From Nevskiales bacterium (GTDB lineage Bacteria > Pseudomonadota > Gammaproteobacteria > Nevskiales > Nevskiaceae): DNA of 64,000 nucleotides. Shown piece by piece: positions 43,422 to 51,960 of this stretch (within the stretch, counting starts at the first letter, position 1; each line of letters begins with the position of its first letter). Location: assembly GCA_028698335.1 (NCBI GenBank), contig JAQVDP010000007.1, forward strand, positions 62,001-126,000, in the 5' to 3' direction. Under the pieces are notes generated by a model. That model was not told the origin of the DNA and made no database searches. It was given only the letters and a program-made list of their open reading frames with translations. The position numbers were made by a program, and so were the translations under genes.

Positions 43422-43451
43422 CGAGACTCGCCTGTTCTCGCGGAGACCGAG

Positions 43452-44450
43452 GTGGCCGGCCTGATCGCCCGAAGGCGCAACCACTACGACGTAACCAATT
43501 CGGTGAACCTTGCCAGCCCGGACGCCGTCCTGGAGGCGATCGGCGACATCCTCGGCCGGCTGTATCCGGACCTGTCGCTGCACCCGATCCGCAAGGCGTT
43601 CGACACCTTCACCCGCCTCTATGCCGGCACGCTGCCGGGCTACGCGGGTTGCGACACCTGGTATCACGACGCCCAGCACAGCCTGGACTGCGCGCTGACC
43701 TTCACGCGCCTGTTCGACGGCTACGAACGCGGTGTCGGGGCTACCGAACAGCTCGGCGAACGCAGGGCCATGCTCGGCATCATCGTCTCGCTGTTCCACG
43801 ACGCCGGGTATATCCGCCGCACCACCGACGACGCCGACAACGGCGCCATCTACACGCTCACCCACGTCAAGCGCAGCGGCGCATTCCTGGCCGAGTTCCT
43901 GCCCACGGTGGGCCTGGCGGCCGATGCCGCCCTCGCACGCCGCATCGTGCACTTCACCGGCTACGAGGTCGCTCTGGACCAGATCCGCGTATCGCGCCGC
44001 AAGGACCGCCTGCTCGGATTCATGATGGGCACGGCCGACATCCTCGCGCAGACGGCGGATCGCTGCTATCTGGAGAAGTGCCGCGATTTCCTCTATCGCG
44101 AATTCGCGCTGTGCGGGTTGGCCGGCGACGGCCCCGACGCCATCTACAGCTCCCCGGAAGACCTGCTCGACAAGACCGTCGCCTACAACGAGCGCCTGTG
44201 GGACGAGCGCCTGGACGGCTATTTCGAAGGCATTCATCGCTATCTCGATGTGCACTTCGACCGCCCCAATCCCTACACCGCGACGATCCGCGCCCATCTC
44301 GAACGCGTCGGACGGATGAGTCGCAGCGGCCGTTACGACGGTCTCACGGCGCGCCCGGTGGCGATCAACGCCGACCGCCTGCGACGGTCGCTCAAGCCGC
44401 GCCCGCGTCGGCATGGCCCGGGATCCGCAACCGCCCGTCACATCGGTTGA
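43452..44450 (+). CDS. HD/cyclic-nucleotide-phosphodiesterase-like protein
   Basis: 332 residues. TWYHDAQHSLDCALTFTRLF followed by GIIVSLFHDAGYIRRTTDDAD (H116-D117) resembles the metal-binding core of class I cyclic-nucleotide phosphodiesterases and HD-domain hydrolases; a later Asp sits in MGTADILAQTADRCYLEKC. The substrate is unknown and the family is seldom described. Start GTG 43452 has GGAG 6 bases upstream. The basic C-terminus (after residue 305) may be disordered. Convergent with tonB. Confidence 0.75.
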   Translation: MAGLIARRRNHYDVTNSVNLASPDAVLEAIGDILGRLYPDLSLHPIRKAFDTFTRLYAGTLPGYAGCDTWYHDAQHSLDCALTFTRLFDGYERGVGATEQLGERRAMLGIIVSLFHDAGYIRRTTDDADNGAIYTLTHVKRSGAFLAEFLPTVGLAADAALARRIVHFTGYEVALDQIRVSRRKDRLLGFMMGTADILAQTADRCYLEKCRDFLYREFALCGLAGDGPDAIYSSPEDLLDKTVAYNERLWDERLDGYFEGIHRYLDVHFDRPNPYTATIRAHLERVGRMSRSGRYDGLTARPVAINADRLRRSLKPRPRRHGPGSATARHIG

Positions 44451-44480
44451 ATCGCGCGGCGCCCCGACGCCGTCGCGCCG

Positions 44481-45023
44481 CTATTCGAACACCACCGGCA
44501 CGCTCAGACTCAGGGGCACCCCCTGCGGTGGCCGCGGCACCGGACTGGCCCGGTGGGCCAATGCCAGCGCCTCGGCATCGAGAGCGGCATCGCCGGCGCT
44601 GTGCTGCAGGCGGATTCCGCTCAGCTGCCCGTTCGCGCCGACATCGAACGCGACGACCGCCGTTCCATGCAGCGCCGCGTCCGCGCCCGCCGGGTGGGCG
44701 GGCGGGCGCCGAAAGCGCTGCAGGTGGGCGCGCAGGCGCGCGTAGTAGCCGTCATGTCCGCCGCCGCCCTGCTGACGGACTGCCTGCCCACGCGGCGCCG
44801 GAGTCGTGGCCGGCGCCGCGCCATCAGGCCCCGCGGCGACTGATCTGAACGCGATTTCGATCACCGTATCCCGGTCGTCGCCGGCACCCCGGGCCGTCCC
44901 CGAACTGGCCTGATGCGCAGTCGTATCCCTGACGCCGCCCCCGAGCAGCAGCAGCCCGTGCAGCAACAGCGCGATCACCGCCGCCCCCAGCCAGCGTCGC
45001 ATCGCCTTGCCGTCTTCACTCAT
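44481..45023 (-). CDS. tonB: TonB-like energy transducer
   Basis: 180 residues: N-terminal membrane anchor (about 10-28), short Ala/Pro/Gly linker, and a TonB C-terminal domain (YYARLRAHLQRFRRPP, HGTAVVAFDVGANGQLSGIRL, SPVPRPPQGVPLSLSVPVVFE). The linker lacks the long Pro-Glu/Pro-Lys run of E. coli TonB, so periplasmic reach looks short. Start overlaps the ExbD2 stop by 4 bases. Last gene of the run from rsmD. Confidence 0.87.
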   Translation of the reverse strand: MSEDGKAMRRWLGAAVIALLLHGLLLLGGGVRDTTAHQASSGTARGAGDDRDTVIEIAFRSVAAGPDGAAPATTPAPRGQAVRQQGGGGHDGYYARLRAHLQRFRRPPAHPAGADAALHGTAVVAFDVGANGQLSGIRLQHSAGDAALDAEALALAHRASPVPRPPQGVPLSLSVPVVFE

Positions 45024-45418
45024 GGACCGCGCACCGCCGCCAGCTGAACCTGCCGGACGCCTTGCGCCTCAAGCCGCTGCAGCACGTCCACGACCCGGCT
45101 CGCGGAAACCTGCGCATCCGCGCGCAGACGAATCCGCTGCCGGCGCAGCGGCTGCGCGTCGAGCCATGCGCCCAGCGCGGCATCGTCGAGGGGCAGGCCG
45201 GCGTCGCGCAGACGGCCGTCGCGCCCCAGCGCCAGCGCTGCGCCATCCTCATGGGCGACCCGGGCATGGCGGCTTTCAGGCCCACCCTCCGGAGCGGGCG
45301 CAGACGCCTCGCCGAACTGGGCCAGCATCAGGAAGAACACCAGCAGCAACAGCACCACGTTGAGAACCGGCAGCATGTCGCCATCGCGGCGGACCGGCGC
45401 TGAAGCACCGATCCTCAT
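45020..45418 (-). CDS. ExbD-like protein 2, membrane Asp replaced by Asn
   Basis: 132 residues: one transmembrane segment (about 17-34), then a periplasmic domain. In ExbD/TolR the membrane segment carries an essential Asp; the neighbour has it as LVDVVFIL (Asp20). Here the aligned position is LNVVLLLL (Asn20), confirmed by codon AAC at 45359-45361 on the minus strand. It may form mixed complexes with the upstream ExbD. Overlaps both neighbours by 4 bases. Confidence 0.8.
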   Translation of the reverse strand: MRIGASAPVRRDGDMLPVLNVVLLLLVFFLMLAQFGEASAPAPEGGPESRHARVAHEDGAALALGRDGRLRDAGLPLDDAALGAWLDAQPLRRQRIRLRADAQVSASRVVDVLQRLEAQGVRQVQLAAVRGP

Positions 45419-45801
45419 CCCCCACCCACCAGGTCGAAGGACACGCCGGCATCGCGCAGAACGTCCATCGCAGCGACCAGATCCTGCAGACTGGCGCCCG
45501 CGCCCGTCTTGAGCCGCAGGCGCGCACCCGGCGTGCCCGCATTCAGCGCCGTCACCAGCTGCGACGTGGACACGATGCGATCACGGTAATGGATCCGGTC
45601 GGCGCCGAGGAGTTCGGCATCGACCGCGGGATCGGTCGCGGCCGGACTTGCTGCGGCAGGCGACGTCACCGCGAGTTCCAGCACCCGCGGCGCCGGCGGC
45701 CGCGCCGCGAGCATGAAAAAGAACAGCAGGATGAATACGACGTCGACCAGGGACGTCAGCGCGATCCGGGAGCGACGGACGGGGGCGCGTTCAAGCCGCA
45801 C
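45415..45801 (-). CDS. exbD: ExbD biopolymer transport protein 1
   Basis: 128 residues with a basic N-terminus, transmembrane segment (about 14-32) containing the proton-path Asp20 in SLVDVVFILLFFFML, and a periplasmic domain ending in DVLRDAGVSFDLVGGG. Start is GTG 45801, overlapping exbB by 11 bases. Works with ExbB and TonB to use the proton gradient for outer-membrane uptake. Confidence 0.9.
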   Translation of the reverse strand: MRLERAPVRRSRIALTSLVDVVFILLFFFMLAARPPAPRVLELAVTSPAAASPAATDPAVDAELLGADRIHYRDRIVSTSQLVTALNAGTPGARLRLKTGAGASLQDLVAAMDVLRDAGVSFDLVGGG

Positions 45802-46423
45802 GCCGTGCGGCCCCGGCCGGCTGCGTGAACAGCGCGGTCAGCGCGCTCTCCATCGCCACGCGCTGGGCGTCGATGACGCGCTCGAAGGCCTGCAGCACGG
45901 TGATGACCGGCATCGCCACCGCCAGGCCCGCCGCCGTCGTCAGCAGGGCCTTCCAGATTCCGCCGGCGAGTCCGGATGCCTCCACGGTGCCGCCGGCGGC
46001 CTGCATCGCCTGGAACGCGTCGATCATGCCCAGCACGGTGCCGAACAGGCCGAGCAGCGGCGCCAGCTGCGCGATCACGTCGAGCGCCCGCATGAAACTG
46101 CGCATGCGCTCCAGCCAGTGTTGTGCCGCGGCCTCTGCGCGCTCGCGCGCATGCATGTCGGCGATCGCGGGATCGGCTCGGGCGGCGACGGCCACCGTCA
46201 GCACCGCGGCGAGCGGCCCGCGCTCACCCGCCAACAGTCCCAGCGCCTGATCCGGCTGGTGGCGCCCGCAGGCCTGGAGCACCGGCGCGACGAACGCCTG
46301 CCGGCTGATCCGCCATTCCCAGAACTCCCAGATCTTGACGATGCTCAGGGTGGCCGCGACCAGCGACAGCCCGAGCAGCAGCAGCATCGGCCAACCGCCG
46401 AGCCCGAGCCATTCCAGCAGCAC
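45791..46423 (-). CDS. exbB: ExbB/TolQ/MotA-family proton channel protein
   Basis: 210 residues with three hydrophobic segments (about 10-30, 113-135, 155-180). LAPLLGLFGTVLGMIDAFQAM and GGIWKALLTTAAGLAVAMPV are the conserved channel helices. Start is GTG 46423, giving MLLEWLGLGGWP, 12 bases after the ggt stop. Forms the ExbB-ExbD motor with the next two genes. Confidence 0.92.
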   Translation of the reverse strand: MLLEWLGLGGWPMLLLLGLSLVAATLSIVKIWEFWEWRISRQAFVAPVLQACGRHQPDQALGLLAGERGPLAAVLTVAVAARADPAIADMHARERAEAAAQHWLERMRSFMRALDVIAQLAPLLGLFGTVLGMIDAFQAMQAAGGTVEASGLAGGIWKALLTTAAGLAVAMPVITVLQAFERVIDAQRVAMESALTALFTQPAGAARRAA

Positions 46424-46435
46424 GGGGCCGGCGCC

Positions 46436-48163
46436 TCAGCGGGCGCTGCCGGACACGTCGCCGGGACGAACGCTCGCGGCGCCGACGCCGCGCGGGTCGC
46501 TGGCCGCCTCGACGACTCCCGCGGGCACGTCCCAGGCGACTGCCTGCATGTTGCCCCAGTGCCGGCTGTAGACGTCGACCGTATGCCCGAATGGGGCCAG
46601 CGCGTCGTGCATCGGCGTCGCGGCGTCCCCCGGCTCGACCTGCACCACGTCGGGCAGGTACTGATGATGCAGCCGCGGACGCGCCACCACCGCTTCGAGC
46701 GGGCGCCCGCCGGTCCAGGACAGCACGGCCTGGATCACCATGCTGACGATCCGGCTGCCGCCGGGCGTCCCGACGATCAACAAGCCCCTCGGCCCTTCGA
46801 CAAAGGTCGGCGTCATCGACGACAGCGGCCGCTTGCGCGGCATGATCGCGTTGGGCTCCGAGCCGACCAGGCCGTAGGCATTGGGCTCGCCCGGCGCGCT
46901 GGCGAAATCGTCCATCTCGTCGTTGAACAGCACCCCGGTCGCCGGCGCCATGAATCCCGAGCCGAACGGCAGATTGATCGACAGCGTCGCGGCGACACGG
47001 TTGCCGTCCGCATCGAGCACCGAAAGGTGGGTGGTGTTGGTGCCTTCGGGCGACGGTTGTGCCGGCGGCAGCGTCGAACTCGGCGTCGCATGAACCGGAT
47101 CGATGGTCCGCGCGAGTTCGAGCGCGTAACTGCGGGCGCTCAGGTGCCGCATCGGGATTTCGACGAAATCGGGATCGCCCAGCCACGCGGCACGGTCCCG
47201 GTACGCCCGGCGCAAGGCCTCGACCAGCAGATGCTGCGCCCGGGGCGAATCATCATCGTGCCAGTCGAGGCTCTCGAGCTGTTGCAGCACCTGCGCCAGC
47301 GCCAGGCCACCGGCCGACGGCGGCGGCGCACTGACGATGCGATAGTCGCGGAAATAGGTGACGACCGGCTCGCGCTCGACCACGCGATAGCGGCGCAGGT
47401 CTTCCTCGGTCCACAGCCCGCCCGCGGCGCGCGACGCCTTGAGCAGGCGTTCCGCGATCTGGCCGCCGTAGAAGTCCGCGGCCCCGTGTTCGGCCATGCG
47501 CCGCAGCGTCCACGCCAGATCCTGCTGGCGCAGCACATCCCCGGTCACCAGCGGCTTGCCGTCCGGGACGAACACCCGCTTGGCGGCCCAGGACATGCGC
47601 TCGGCGAAGTAGCCGATCATCGCCGCCAGTTTCGGGTCGACCTCGAAACCCGCGTCGGCGTAGCGAATCGCCGGCGCCAGCAACTCGCCGAACGGCTTGC
47701 GCCCGTACTTCCCCGCAATGTGGGCCAGCGCCGCCGGCTCCCCGGGGATCCCCGCGGCCTTCGGCCCGAACCGCGAACGCTGCGGATCGACTGCGCCGTC
47801 GGCATCGCGATACATGTCGCGCGACGCGGCCATCGGCGCGACCTCGCGGCCGTCGACGAAGATGTCCTGCCCATCGGCGGCGCGATGCAGCAGCCAGAAG
47901 CCGCCACCGCCGAGCCCGGATCCGGTCGGCTCGACCACGGCCAGCGCCGCGCTGGCGGCAACCGCGGCGTCGAATGCGTTGCCGCCGTCGGCGAGCACCT
48001 CCATGCATGCCGCGGTCGCGAGTGAATGCGCGGTTGCGCAGGCGGCACCCGGCGGCGTCCCGGCAACCGCGCCGGACGCCGTGAAGGCAGCGAACAGCGC
48101 AAAGATCGCGAGGGACCATCGCCCGATCAGGGCTTGCAGGCGAATTCCGGGGCGATGACTCAT
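46436..48163 (-). CDS. ggt: Gamma-glutamyltransferase
   Basis: 575 residues: signal peptide (about 10-40), VVEPTGSGLGGGGFWLL, GLALAQVLQQLES, and the autocleavage site N-T-T-H-L-S, with Thr377 as predicted nucleophile of the small subunit; GSGFMAPATGVLFNDEMDDF and GTPGGSRIVSMVIQ complete the small subunit. Periplasmic cleavage or transfer of the glutamyl group of glutathione. Start ATG 48163 overlaps the ferredoxin stop by 4 bases. Confidence 0.94.
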   Translation of the reverse strand: MSHRPGIRLQALIGRWSLAIFALFAAFTASGAVAGTPPGAACATAHSLATAACMEVLADGGNAFDAAVAASAALAVVEPTGSGLGGGGFWLLHRAADGQDIFVDGREVAPMAASRDMYRDADGAVDPQRSRFGPKAAGIPGEPAALAHIAGKYGRKPFGELLAPAIRYADAGFEVDPKLAAMIGYFAERMSWAAKRVFVPDGKPLVTGDVLRQQDLAWTLRRMAEHGAADFYGGQIAERLLKASRAAGGLWTEEDLRRYRVVEREPVVTYFRDYRIVSAPPPSAGGLALAQVLQQLESLDWHDDDSPRAQHLLVEALRRAYRDRAAWLGDPDFVEIPMRHLSARSYALELARTIDPVHATPSSTLPPAQPSPEGTNTTHLSVLDADGNRVAATLSINLPFGSGFMAPATGVLFNDEMDDFASAPGEPNAYGLVGSEPNAIMPRKRPLSSMTPTFVEGPRGLLIVGTPGGSRIVSMVIQAVLSWTGGRPLEAVVARPRLHHQYLPDVVQVEPGDAATPMHDALAPFGHTVDVYSRHWGNMQAVAWDVPAGVVEAASDPRGVGAASVRPGDVSGSAR

Positions 48164-48414
48164 GACAGCAACCGGGTCAGTTTGTGGTACTTGTCGAGGA
48201 GTTGTTCCTGCGACTCGACGTGATCGGGATCCAGCGGAATGCAGTCCACCGGACACACCTTGCGGCACTGCGGTTCGTCGAAGTGTCCGACGCATTCGGT
48301 GCACAGCTCGGGATCGATCTCGTAGATCTCGACCCCCTGTTCAATCGCGTGATTCGGGCAGACCGGCTCGCAGACATCGCAGTTGATGCAGTCATGGGTG
48401 ATCTTCAGCGACAT
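48160..48414 (-). CDS. yfhL: YfhL-type 2[4Fe-4S] ferredoxin
   Basis: 84 residues. Cluster 1 ligands in CINCDVCEPVCP (Cys9, 12, 15, 19 pattern), cluster 2 in CTECVGHFDEPQCRKVCPVDC with the C-x2-C-x8-C-x3-C spacing of the YfhL/Alvin type. Low-potential electron carrier, partner unknown. Between coaD (12 bases) and ggt (overlap). Confidence 0.94.
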   Translation of the reverse strand: MSLKITHDCINCDVCEPVCPNHAIEQGVEIYEIDPELCTECVGHFDEPQCRKVCPVDCIPLDPDHVESQEQLLDKYHKLTRLLS

Positions 48415-48426
48415 CCCGCGCCCCGA

Positions 48427-48909
48427 CTACTGCTGCCCGATGCGCGCCTTCAGCGCTCCGGCCACCGCCTGCGGCACGAGCTTCTCGACCGGCGCGCCGA
48501 GTCCGGCCAGTTCCCGCACCAGAGACGACGACAGGTGGGCATATTCCGGCGACGGCGCCAGCATCACGGTGTCGAGCTGCGGATAAAGGTCCCGGTTCAT
48601 CACCGCCATCTGCTTTTCGTAGTCGAAGTCGCCGACGGTACGAACCCCCCTCACCAGCACGGCAACCCCGTTTTCGCGGGCGAAGTCGACGACCAGTCCG
48701 GAGAATCCCTTGACCTCGACGTTCGGCAACTCCCGCACCACCTCGCGGATCAGGTCGACGCGCTCCTCGAGACTGAAACGCGGGTTCTTCGAGGGATTCA
48801 GGCCGACCGCGACGATCAGCTTCGGAAACATCCGCGAAGCACGCTGGATGATGTCGAAGTGGCCGAAGGTGATCGGATCGAAGGTGCCGCTGTACGCAGC
48901 CGTAGTCAT
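48427..48909 (-). CDS. coaD: Phosphopantetheine adenylyltransferase
   Basis: Fourth step of CoA synthesis. 160 residues with the TxGH nucleotidyl-transferase motif TAAYSGTFDPITFGHFDIIQRA and VAVLVRGVRTVGDFDYEKQM. ATG 48909 (MTTAAYSG) is preferred over ATG 48921. 33 bases after rsmD, as in many gammaproteobacteria. Confidence 0.96.
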   Translation of the reverse strand: MTTAAYSGTFDPITFGHFDIIQRASRMFPKLIVAVGLNPSKNPRFSLEERVDLIREVVRELPNVEVKGFSGLVVDFARENGVAVLVRGVRTVGDFDYEKQMAVMNRDLYPQLDTVMLAPSPEYAHLSSSLVRELAGLGAPVEKLVPQAVAGALKARIGQQ

Positions 48910-48942
48910 GGACGTCCCCAATACTGACGATGGATGGCGGAT

Positions 48943-49518
48943 CTAGGCCGCCGCTGCCGGCGACTGATACCGGGCCAGGGCGAAGGATACCTGACCGGCC
49001 TGTTTTTCCTTGACCCACTCGAAGCCCGCGGGCAGCGCCGGCGCGACCTTTCCGGGCCATTCCAGGAACACGCGGTTGGATGTCGGATTGAGCACCTTCG
49101 ACAGCTCGGCCAGTACCGGCTCCAGCAGGCCGGAATCGAACGGCGGATCGACGAACACGATGTTGTAGCGGTGCCAGGTCTGCTGCAGAAAGTACACCGC
49201 GTCCATGTTCACGACGTCGGTGTCGCCGGCCTTCAGCGCCGCCAACGCGGCCTTGATCCGCGTGCACTGGCGATGCCCCTGATCGACGAAGGTGCAATGC
49301 GCGGCCCCGCGCGACAAGGCCTCGATCCCCATGGCCCCGCTGCCGGCGAACAGGTCCAGACAGCGTGCGCCCTGGATCACCGGCGCCAGCCAGTCGAACA
49401 CCGTCTGCCGGACCCGGTCCGGCGTCGCGCGGACGCCGTCCGCGGCATCGAAGTCGATGACCCGCGAACGCCACTGCCCGCCGATGACCCGCAATTTGCC
49501 CTGGATTCGAGAACTCAT
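48943..49518 (-). CDS. rsmD: 16S rRNA (guanine966-N2)-methyltransferase
   Basis: 191 residues. N-terminal MSSRIQGKLRVIGGQWRSR, SAM loop CLDLFAGSGAMGIEALSRGA and catalytic motif IVFVDPPFDSGLL. Start ATG 49518 gives the family N-terminus; an open extension to 49623 is ignored. First gene of the run to tonB. The 120-base gap to tldD contains no recognised feature. Confidence 0.94.
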   Translation of the reverse strand: MSSRIQGKLRVIGGQWRSRVIDFDAADGVRATPDRVRQTVFDWLAPVIQGARCLDLFAGSGAMGIEALSRGAAHCTFVDQGHRQCTRIKAALAALKAGDTDVVNMDAVYFLQQTWHRYNIVFVDPPFDSGLLEPVLAELSKVLNPTSNRVFLEWPGKVAPALPAGFEWVKEKQAGQVSFALARYQSPAAAA

Positions 49519-49638
49519 CGCTGCTTGCTCCACACGGCTCGACGACCACGCGATCGCGTCCGCTGTTGCGCCCCTGCACAGACCGCCCGGGCCATCCTCA
49601 AGCCCACCGCGAACCGACGTCAACCGCCCCGGCGGCGT

Positions 49639-51084
49639 TCAGCCGCTGTGGGTGCCGCCGACGGTCAGGGCGTCGATCTTCAGGGTCGGCTGGCCGACCC
49701 CGACGGGAACGCTCTGGCCATCCTTGCCACAGACGCCCATCCCGGCGTCGAGTTGCAGATCGTTGCCGACCATCGACACCCGCGTCAGCACCTCCGGGCC
49801 GTTGCCGATCAGGGTCGCGCCCTTGACCGGCCGGGTCAGCCTGCCGTTCTCGATCAGGTAGGCCTCGGACGCCGAGAACACGAAGTTGCCGCTGGTGATG
49901 TCGACCTGGCCGCCCCCGAAGTTGGCGGCGTAGATGCCACGCGGGACCGAAGCGATGATCTCCTGCGGATCATGCGGCCCGGCCAGCATGTAGGTATTGG
50001 TCATGCGCGGCATCGGCAGGTGCGCATACGACTCGCGACGGCCGTTGCCGGTCGAACGCACGCCGGTCAGGCGCGCGTTGAGCTTGTCCTGCAGATAGCC
50101 CCGCAGCACGCCGTTCTCGATCAGCGTGGTGCACTGGCTCGGCGTGCCCTCGTCGTCGACGCTCAGCGAGCCGCGACGACCTTCCAGCGTGCCGTCGTCG
50201 ACGACCGTGCACAACGGTGACGCCACCTTCTCGCCGACCCGTCCGGAAAACGCCGATGAGCCCTTGCGGTTGAAATCGCCCTCGAGCCCGTGACCGACCG
50301 CCTCGTGCAGCAACACCCCGGGCCAGCCGGGGCCGAGGACCACGGTCTGCTGGCCGGCCGGCGCCGGCACGGCATCGAGCTGGACCACGGCCATCCGCAC
50401 CGCTTCGCGCGCCAGCCGCTCCGGCGCATCGCCGGAGAAGAACGCCGCGTAGGCGCCGCGCCCGCCGGCGCCGGCATGGCCCTGCTCGCGGCGACCGTCG
50501 CGTTCGACGATCACGGTCACATCCATGCGCACCAGCGGCCGCACGTCGGCACCATAGGTCCCATCGCTGGCCGCGATCAGCACCGTCTCGGCGTGCGCCG
50601 CCAGCGACACCATCACCTGGATCACGTGCGGATCGGCGGCGCGCGCAGCCGCGTCGGCACGCTGCAGCAAGCCAAGCTTCTCGGGGGTCTCCAGCGTCTG
50701 CAACGGATTGATCGCCGGGTACAGCGACGGCGCCTGCACCAGCGTGCGCGACTGCACGCGGCCCTGCTGCCCCTGGCGCACGATCGCGCCGGCGGCGGAC
50801 GCCGCATCGCCGAGGGCGTCCAGCTCGATCGCGTCGGAGTACGCCAGACCCTGGCGGTCTCCGGAGCACGCGCGCACGCCGACGCCGCGCTCGACATGGT
50901 GCGAGCCCGATTTGACCAGGCCGTCCTCGAGCGCCCAGGTCTCGGTATAGGCCTGCTGGAAATACAGGTCGGCGGCATCGATGCCGGGCTTCATCAGCCG
51001 GTCCAGCACCGCTTCGACGTTGCGCTCGTCCAGTCCGGCCGGCTGCAGCAAAGTGTCTTGGGCGATCGCGAGGGTGTCGGTCAT
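49639..51084 (-). CDS. tldD: Metalloprotease TldD
   Basis: 481 residues. [11 protein letters not shown] gives the HExxxH site (His260, Glu261, His265). Acts with TldE/PmbA on unfolded or modified peptides. N-terminal [20 protein letters not shown] and C-terminal [19 protein letters not shown] fit the family. tldE is not in the window. Follows the nitrilase-family gene by 21 bases. Confidence 0.95.
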   Translation of the reverse strand: MTDTLAIAQDTLLQPAGLDERNVEAVLDRLMKPGIDAADLYFQQAYTETWALEDGLVKSGSHHVERGVGVRACSGDRQGLAYSDAIELDALGDAASAAGAIVRQGQQGRVQSRTLVQAPSLYPAINPLQTLETPEKLGLLQRADAAARAADPHVIQVMVSLAAHAETVLIAASDGTYGADVRPLVRMDVTVIVERDGRREQGHAGAGGRGAYAAFFSGDAPERLAREAVRMAVVQLDAVPAPAGQQTVVLGPGWPGVLLHEAVGHGLEGDFNRKGSSAFSGRVGEKVASPLCTVVDDGTLEGRRGSLSVDDEGTPSQCTTLIENGVLRGYLQDKLNARLTGVRSTGNGRRESYAHLPMPRMTNTYMLAGPHDPQEIIASVPRGIYAANFGGGQVDITSGNFVFSASEAYLIENGRLTRPVKGATLIGNGPEVLTRVSMVGNDLQLDAGMGVCGKDGQSVPVGVGQPTLKIDALTVGGTHSG

Positions 51085-51105
51085 GTCAGGTCTGTCAGGC
51101 TTGAA

Positions 51106-51957
51106 CTAGTGGGTTGCGTCGGCACCGAGCCGGCGGTGCGCCAGCACCGGAAATCCGCGCCGCAGCGCTTCGCGCGCGTCGGTTTCGAGCACGGCGACGG
51201 CCACCTCGGGCACATCCTCGCACGCCGCGACGATCCGCCCCCAGGGCTCCACGATACAGCTATGCCCCCAGGTCCGCCGATTGCCCGGGTGAGCGCCACA
51301 CTGGTTCGCGGCCAGTACGTGGCAGAGGTTCTCGACCGCCCGCGCCCGCAACAGGGTATCCCAGTGGGCCCGCCCCGTGCGCTCGGTGAACGCCGAGGGC
51401 ACGCACAGGATCTGCGCGCCAGCGGCCGCCAACGCCCGATACAACTCCGGGAATCGCAGGTCATAGCACACTGACAGGCCCACCCGCCCGCAAGGCGTGT
51501 CGACCACCACCGCCCGCGGCTCGCCGGGCTCGATCGTCGCGGACTCGCGGTAGCGTTCGCCGCGGGCGTCCGGCACGTCGACGTCGAACAGGTGAATCTT
51601 GTCGTAACGCGCCACGCGCCGCCCGGAAGCGTCCCAGACGCCGCAGGCCGCGCGCACGCGCGTCGCATCCCCCTCGGCCCGGATCGGGATGGTGCCGCCG
51701 ACGATCCACAGGTCGAGCCGGCGTGCGGTTTCCGCCAGAAAGTCCTGGATCACCCCGGCACCGTCGTCCTCGGCCAGCTGCAGCTTGTCGGTCTCGCGCT
51801 GCCCCATCAGGGCAAAATTCTCCGGCAGCACCGCCAGCCGCGCGCCACCGGTCGCCGCACGCTCCAGCAGCGCGGCAGCAGCCGCCAGATTGGCGTCGCG
51901 ATCGGCGCCCGAGTTCATCTGGATCACCGCCGCGACCGCAGGGTCCTGTATGACCAT
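51106..51957 (-). CDS. Nitrilase-superfamily amidase (deaminated-glutathione amidase-like)
   Basis: 283 residues with catalytic triad Glu46 (LPENFAL), Lys120 (YDKIHLFDVDV) and Cys164 (SVCYDLRFPELY). The KIHLFDVDV and RAVENLCHVLAANQCG segments place it with Nit1/YbeM, which repair deaminated glutathione. An omega-amidase role is possible. Gap to yhdP is 3 bases. Confidence 0.9.
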   Translation of the reverse strand: MVIQDPAVAAVIQMNSGADRDANLAAAAALLERAATGGARLAVLPENFALMGQRETDKLQLAEDDGAGVIQDFLAETARRLDLWIVGGTIPIRAEGDATRVRAACGVWDASGRRVARYDKIHLFDVDVPDARGERYRESATIEPGEPRAVVVDTPCGRVGLSVCYDLRFPELYRALAAAGAQILCVPSAFTERTGRAHWDTLLRARAVENLCHVLAANQCGAHPGNRRTWGHSCIVEPWGRIVAACEDVPEVAVAVLETDAREALRRGFPVLAHRRLGADATH

Positions 51958-51960
51958 GCC

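Noticed and set aside
42554-44848. 764-codon plus-strand frame across xthA and the HD gene
   Set aside because: Different frame from two genes with clear motifs; Arg/Pro/Ala-rich shadow.
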